From: an uncultured Simplicispira sp.
GTDB taxonomy: Bacteria > Pseudomonadota > Gammaproteobacteria > Burkholderiales > Burkholderiaceae_C
Direction of reading: 5' to 3'
NCBI GenBank assembly: GCA_903882725.1
Contig: CAIRYF010000141.1
Coordinates: 1-6,479 of the forward strand
Length of the DNA stretch: 6,479 bases
The translations under genes were made by a program, and so were the position numbers. The notes beneath the pieces are model-generated. The model did no database searches. It saw only the letters and a list, made by a program, of their open reading frames with translations, and was not told where the DNA came from. The stretch's first letter is position 1, and each line of letters begins with the position of its first letter. Below, piece by piece: positions 4,162 to 6,479 of this stretch.

Positions 4162-6479
4162 TTACAGCTTGTGTGTGACGATTTTGAAGTCTGGGTCTTC
4201 GGCGTAAGACTTGATGCTAAAGCCCAAGCGGCGCATCAATTTGAGCATATCTGGGTTGTTGGCCAGCACCAAGCCGTCGATTTCGCTCAAACCCTTGTCG
4301 CGCGCCACATCCATGATGCTGAGCATCAGCCGCGAACCCAGTCCTTTGCCGTTGAAGTCGTCAGAGACCACCAAGGCAAATTCGCAGCTGGAGCTGTCGG
4401 GGTTGGTGACGTAGCGTGAAACGCCCACCATGCGCTCGGTCTCGACGATATGGCCGTCGGCGTCGGCGCTGCGCTGCTTGACGATGGCGACCAACGCCAT
4501 TTCGCGGTCGTAGTCAATCAGCGTAAAACGCGCCAACATCGACGGCGGCAGCTCGGCCATCGAAGAAACAAAGCGGTAGTAGCGGCTTTGTGGCGACAAA
4601 CTTTGCACCAGCGCTTGCAGCATATGGGCGTCGCCGGGGTGAATCGGGCGAATGGTGTACTGGCCGCCACCGCTCAAAGGCCAGACCTGCTCATAGCGCG
4701 CTGGGTAGGGCAAGATGGCCAAGTGGTTGTAGCGGTGACTGCCCCGGCCACTGGCAGTCTGGGGGGCGTGCTTGATGGCGATGCGTGCATCGACTGCCAC
4801 CGCACCAAATTCGTCAACGATGATGGGGTTGATGTCCATCTCGCGCAGCTGTGGCAGCTCGCAGGCCATTTCCGAGACGCGCAGCAAAATTTCGTCCAAA
4901 GCGTCGCCGTTGGTGGCGTTGGCACCGCGCCAAGCGCCCAAAGTGGTGGCCACGCGCGAGCGCTCAATCAGGCTGTGGGCCAAAAATTTATTCAGCGGCG
5001 GCAGCTCCATCGCTTTGTCGTTAATCAGCTCGATCATGGTGCCGCCAGCACCAAAAGAGATGACTGGGCCAAACGGATCGTCGGCGACCAGACCAATGCA
5101 AATTTCACGCCCCCGGCGGGTGCGTGCCATCACTTGCACTGTTACGCCGTTGATGCGTGCATTGGGTTGCAAGCGTGAGACGCGCTGCACCATGTCGGTG
5201 TAAGTGTCGCGCGCAGAGGCACCGTTCATGATGTTCAGCGCCACCCCACCGACGTCGGACTTGTGGGTGATGTCGGGCGAGTCGATCTTCAGCGCCACCG
5301 GAAAACCCATTTGGGTAGCAATCATCATCGCTTCGTGGGCACTGCGCGCCAAAATGGTTTGCGTGACTGGAATGTGGAATGCTGCCAGCAGTGTTTTGGA
5401 CTCCATCTCGGTCAGGATGTTGCGCCGCTCGGCCAGCGCGCTCTCAATGACTAAACGTGCGCCCTCAATGTCGGGTTTGGCCAGTGACGACAGCGGCGGC
5501 GGCGTTTGTTGCAGCAACTGCTGATTTTGGTAGAACGAGGCGATATTGCCAAACGCGCCCACCGCCGCTTCCGGGGTGCGAAAGGTGGGGATGTTGGCCG
5601 CTTTCAGCGTACTGCGCCCAGTGGCCACCGTGGCATCACCCATCCAGCAGGTCAGCAAGGGTTTTCCCATGCGTTGTTTGGCGGTGGCCAGTGCATGGGC
5701 CACGGCGTCGGGGTCGGTGCCGGGGCGGGGCGAGTAAATGACCAATACACCATCGATTTGGCGGTCTTTGTCAGCGGCTTCGATGGCGGCTTGGTAATCC
5801 TCGGGGCTGGCGTGCTCGGACAGGTCAATCAAGTCGGTCAGCGAGGCCAGCGGTGACAGCTTGGGTTGCAAGGTGTTAGCTGACTCGGGCGAGAGGCGGC
5901 CCAATTCAAGCGAGATTTCATTGACCCAATCGGCCGCCAGCACGCCAGGGCCGCCGCCGTTGGCAATGATGCCCAAGCGCCGACCCACCGGGCGGTAGCG
6001 CGAGGCCAAGCATTTAGCGGCAGAAAACAGCTCAACAAACGAATGCACGCGCACCGCACCAGCGCGGCGCAAGGCGGCATCAAACACATCGTCGCTGCCG
6101 ACAATGGTGCCGCTGTGGGTTTGCGCCGCCTCGTTGCCAGCGGGCTTGCGACCGGCCTTAAGGACGACCACCGGCTTGGCATTGGCAGCCGAACGCAGCG
6201 CGCTCATGAAGTTGCGCACATTGCTGATGCCCTCCATGTAAACCACGATGCTTTGGGTTTGGCGGTCGTGTGCCAAAAAGTCCAGCACTTGGGCCAAGCC
6301 AAGCGAAGTATTGGGGCCCAAAGAAACGACGGAGGAGAACCCCACACCGTTGCTGCTGGCCCAGTCAAGAATGGCGGATGTCAGTGCGCCAGACTGCGAT
6401 ACCAGCGCCAGCGGGCCAGGTTGTGCCAGCGGGCCGGCAATGCTGGCGTTGAGTTGCAACAGTGGGCGCTGCAGACCCA
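4162..6479 (-). CDS. patZ: Pat/PatZ-type protein lysine acetyltransferase: acyl-CoA synthetase (NDP-forming) fused to GNAT, 5' partial
   Basis: This is a homologue of E. coli PatZ (Pka, YfiQ) and Salmonella Pat, which acetylate lysines of acetyl-CoA synthetase and other proteins with acetyl-CoA. About 771 codons are visible. The frame is open to the window edge, where GLQRPL before LNASIAG matches the family's GPNCLGL-x-P region. The N-terminal CoA-binding domain, roughly 120-130 residues, is therefore outside the window, and the in-frame TTG at 6459 is not a start. In order, the protein shows succinyl-CoA-ligase-like domains (about 6460-5500) with SQSGALTSAILDWA and the likely phosphohistidine motif AAQTHSGT (His at 6115-6117). 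An ATP-grasp domain (about 5470-4775) has HKSDVGGV (5254-5265 for HKSD), FGAGGTMIEL and EMDINPIIVD. A C-terminal GNAT domain (about 4665-4165) has the acetyl-CoA-binding signature DDFNGKGLGSRLM (4324-4362). It ends in TAA 30 bp before nnr. Synthetase activity, regulatory use of that domain, or both remain possible. Confidence 0.93.
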   Translation of the reverse strand, partial: GLQRPLLQLNASIAGPLAQPGPLALVSQSGALTSAILDWASSNGVGFSSVVSLGPNTSLGLAQVLDFLAHDRQTQSIVVYMEGISNVRNFMSALRSAANAKPVVVLKAGRKPAGNEAAQTHSGTIVGSDDVFDAALRRAGAVRVHSFVELFSAAKCLASRYRPVGRRLGIIANGGGPGVLAADWVNEISLELGRLSPESANTLQPKLSPLASLTDLIDLSEHASPEDYQAAIEAADKDRQIDGVLVIYSPRPGTDPDAVAHALATAKQRMGKPLLTCWMGDATVATGRSTLKAANIPTFRTPEAAVGAFGNIASFYQNQQLLQQTPPPLSSLAKPDIEGARLVIESALAERRNILTEMESKTLLAAFHIPVTQTILARSAHEAMMIATQMGFPVALKIDSPDITHKSDVGGVALNIMNGASARDTYTDMVQRVSRLQPNARINGVTVQVMARTRRGREICIGLVADDPFGPVISFGAGGTMIELINDKAMELPPLNKFLAHSLIERSRVATTLGAWRGANATNGDALDEILLRVSEMACELPQLREMDINPIIVDEFGAVAVDARIAIKHAPQTASGRGSHRYNHLAILPYPARYEQVWPLSGGGQYTIRPIHPGDAHMLQALVQSLSPQSRYYRFVSSMAELPPSMLARFTLIDYDREMALVAIVKQRSADADGHIVETERMVGVSRYVTNPDSSSCEFALVVSDDFNGKGLGSRLMLSIMDVARDKGLSEIDGLVLANNPDMLKLMRRLGFSIKSYAEDPDFKIVTHKL

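Noticed and set aside
4450..5178. 242-codon plus-strand open frame inside the acetyltransferase gene
   Set aside because: It is antisense to the ATP-grasp/GNAT region, with no domain or ribosome binding site. A shadow of codon bias is the simplest explanation.
6457..6459. TTG as start of the acetyltransferase
   Set aside because: The frame continues to the window edge with family-typical residues (GLQRPL), and known homologues have a further CoA-binding domain before this point. The gene is cut by the window, not short.

Overview
The window reads as an ordinary chromosomal stretch of a betaproteobacterium, most likely Burkholderiales and probably Comamonadaceae (Rhodoferax, Limnohabitans or Acidovorax-like). 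This rests on three things: moderately high G+C with frequent TTG and CTG leucine codons, protein sequences that resemble Burkholderiales homologues as I remember them, and an intergenic element near 2505-2567 that resembles short repeats I associate with Comamonadaceae. The assignment is inference; no search was run.

Layout. Positions 1-46 hold a rho-independent terminator for a minus-strand tRNA-Leu(CAG) gene with an encoded CCA end (47-131). Only 34 bp separate that tRNA from the divergent gene for ribonuclease R (rnr, from 166 to 2436, plus strand). A 123-bp convergent intergenic region follows. It contains a symmetric A/T-flanked hairpin that can terminate transcription both ways, and a repeat-like element whose far end reaches into the stop codon of the next gene. 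On the minus strand lie nnr (2560-4131), a two-domain NAD(P)H-hydrate repair enzyme, and, 30 bp upstream of it, a large gene (4162 to the window edge) for a fused NDP-forming acyl-CoA synthetase/GNAT acetyltransferase of the Pat/PatZ (Pka, YfiQ) family. That gene's 5' end is outside the window. The last two genes are probably one transcription unit.

How the genes relate. RNase R degrades structured RNA and takes part in rRNA and tRNA quality control. Nnr repairs damaged nicotinamide cofactors. Pat-type enzymes acetylate lysines in metabolic enzymes such as acetyl-CoA synthetase. There is one known link between the outer genes: in E. coli the Pat homologue (Pka/YfiQ) acetylates RNase R at Lys544 and thereby destabilises it. 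Here the two genes are about 1.7 kb apart, and the residue aligned with Lys544 is a glutamine. The RNase R also appears to lack the N-terminal winged-helix domain of its E. coli homologue, and the tRNA gene occupies the space where that domain would be encoded.

I see no phage, insertion sequence, CRISPR, toxin or defence gene. I do not think the window holds an undescribed system; the points worth checking are the RNase R architecture and its possible link to the acetyltransferase.
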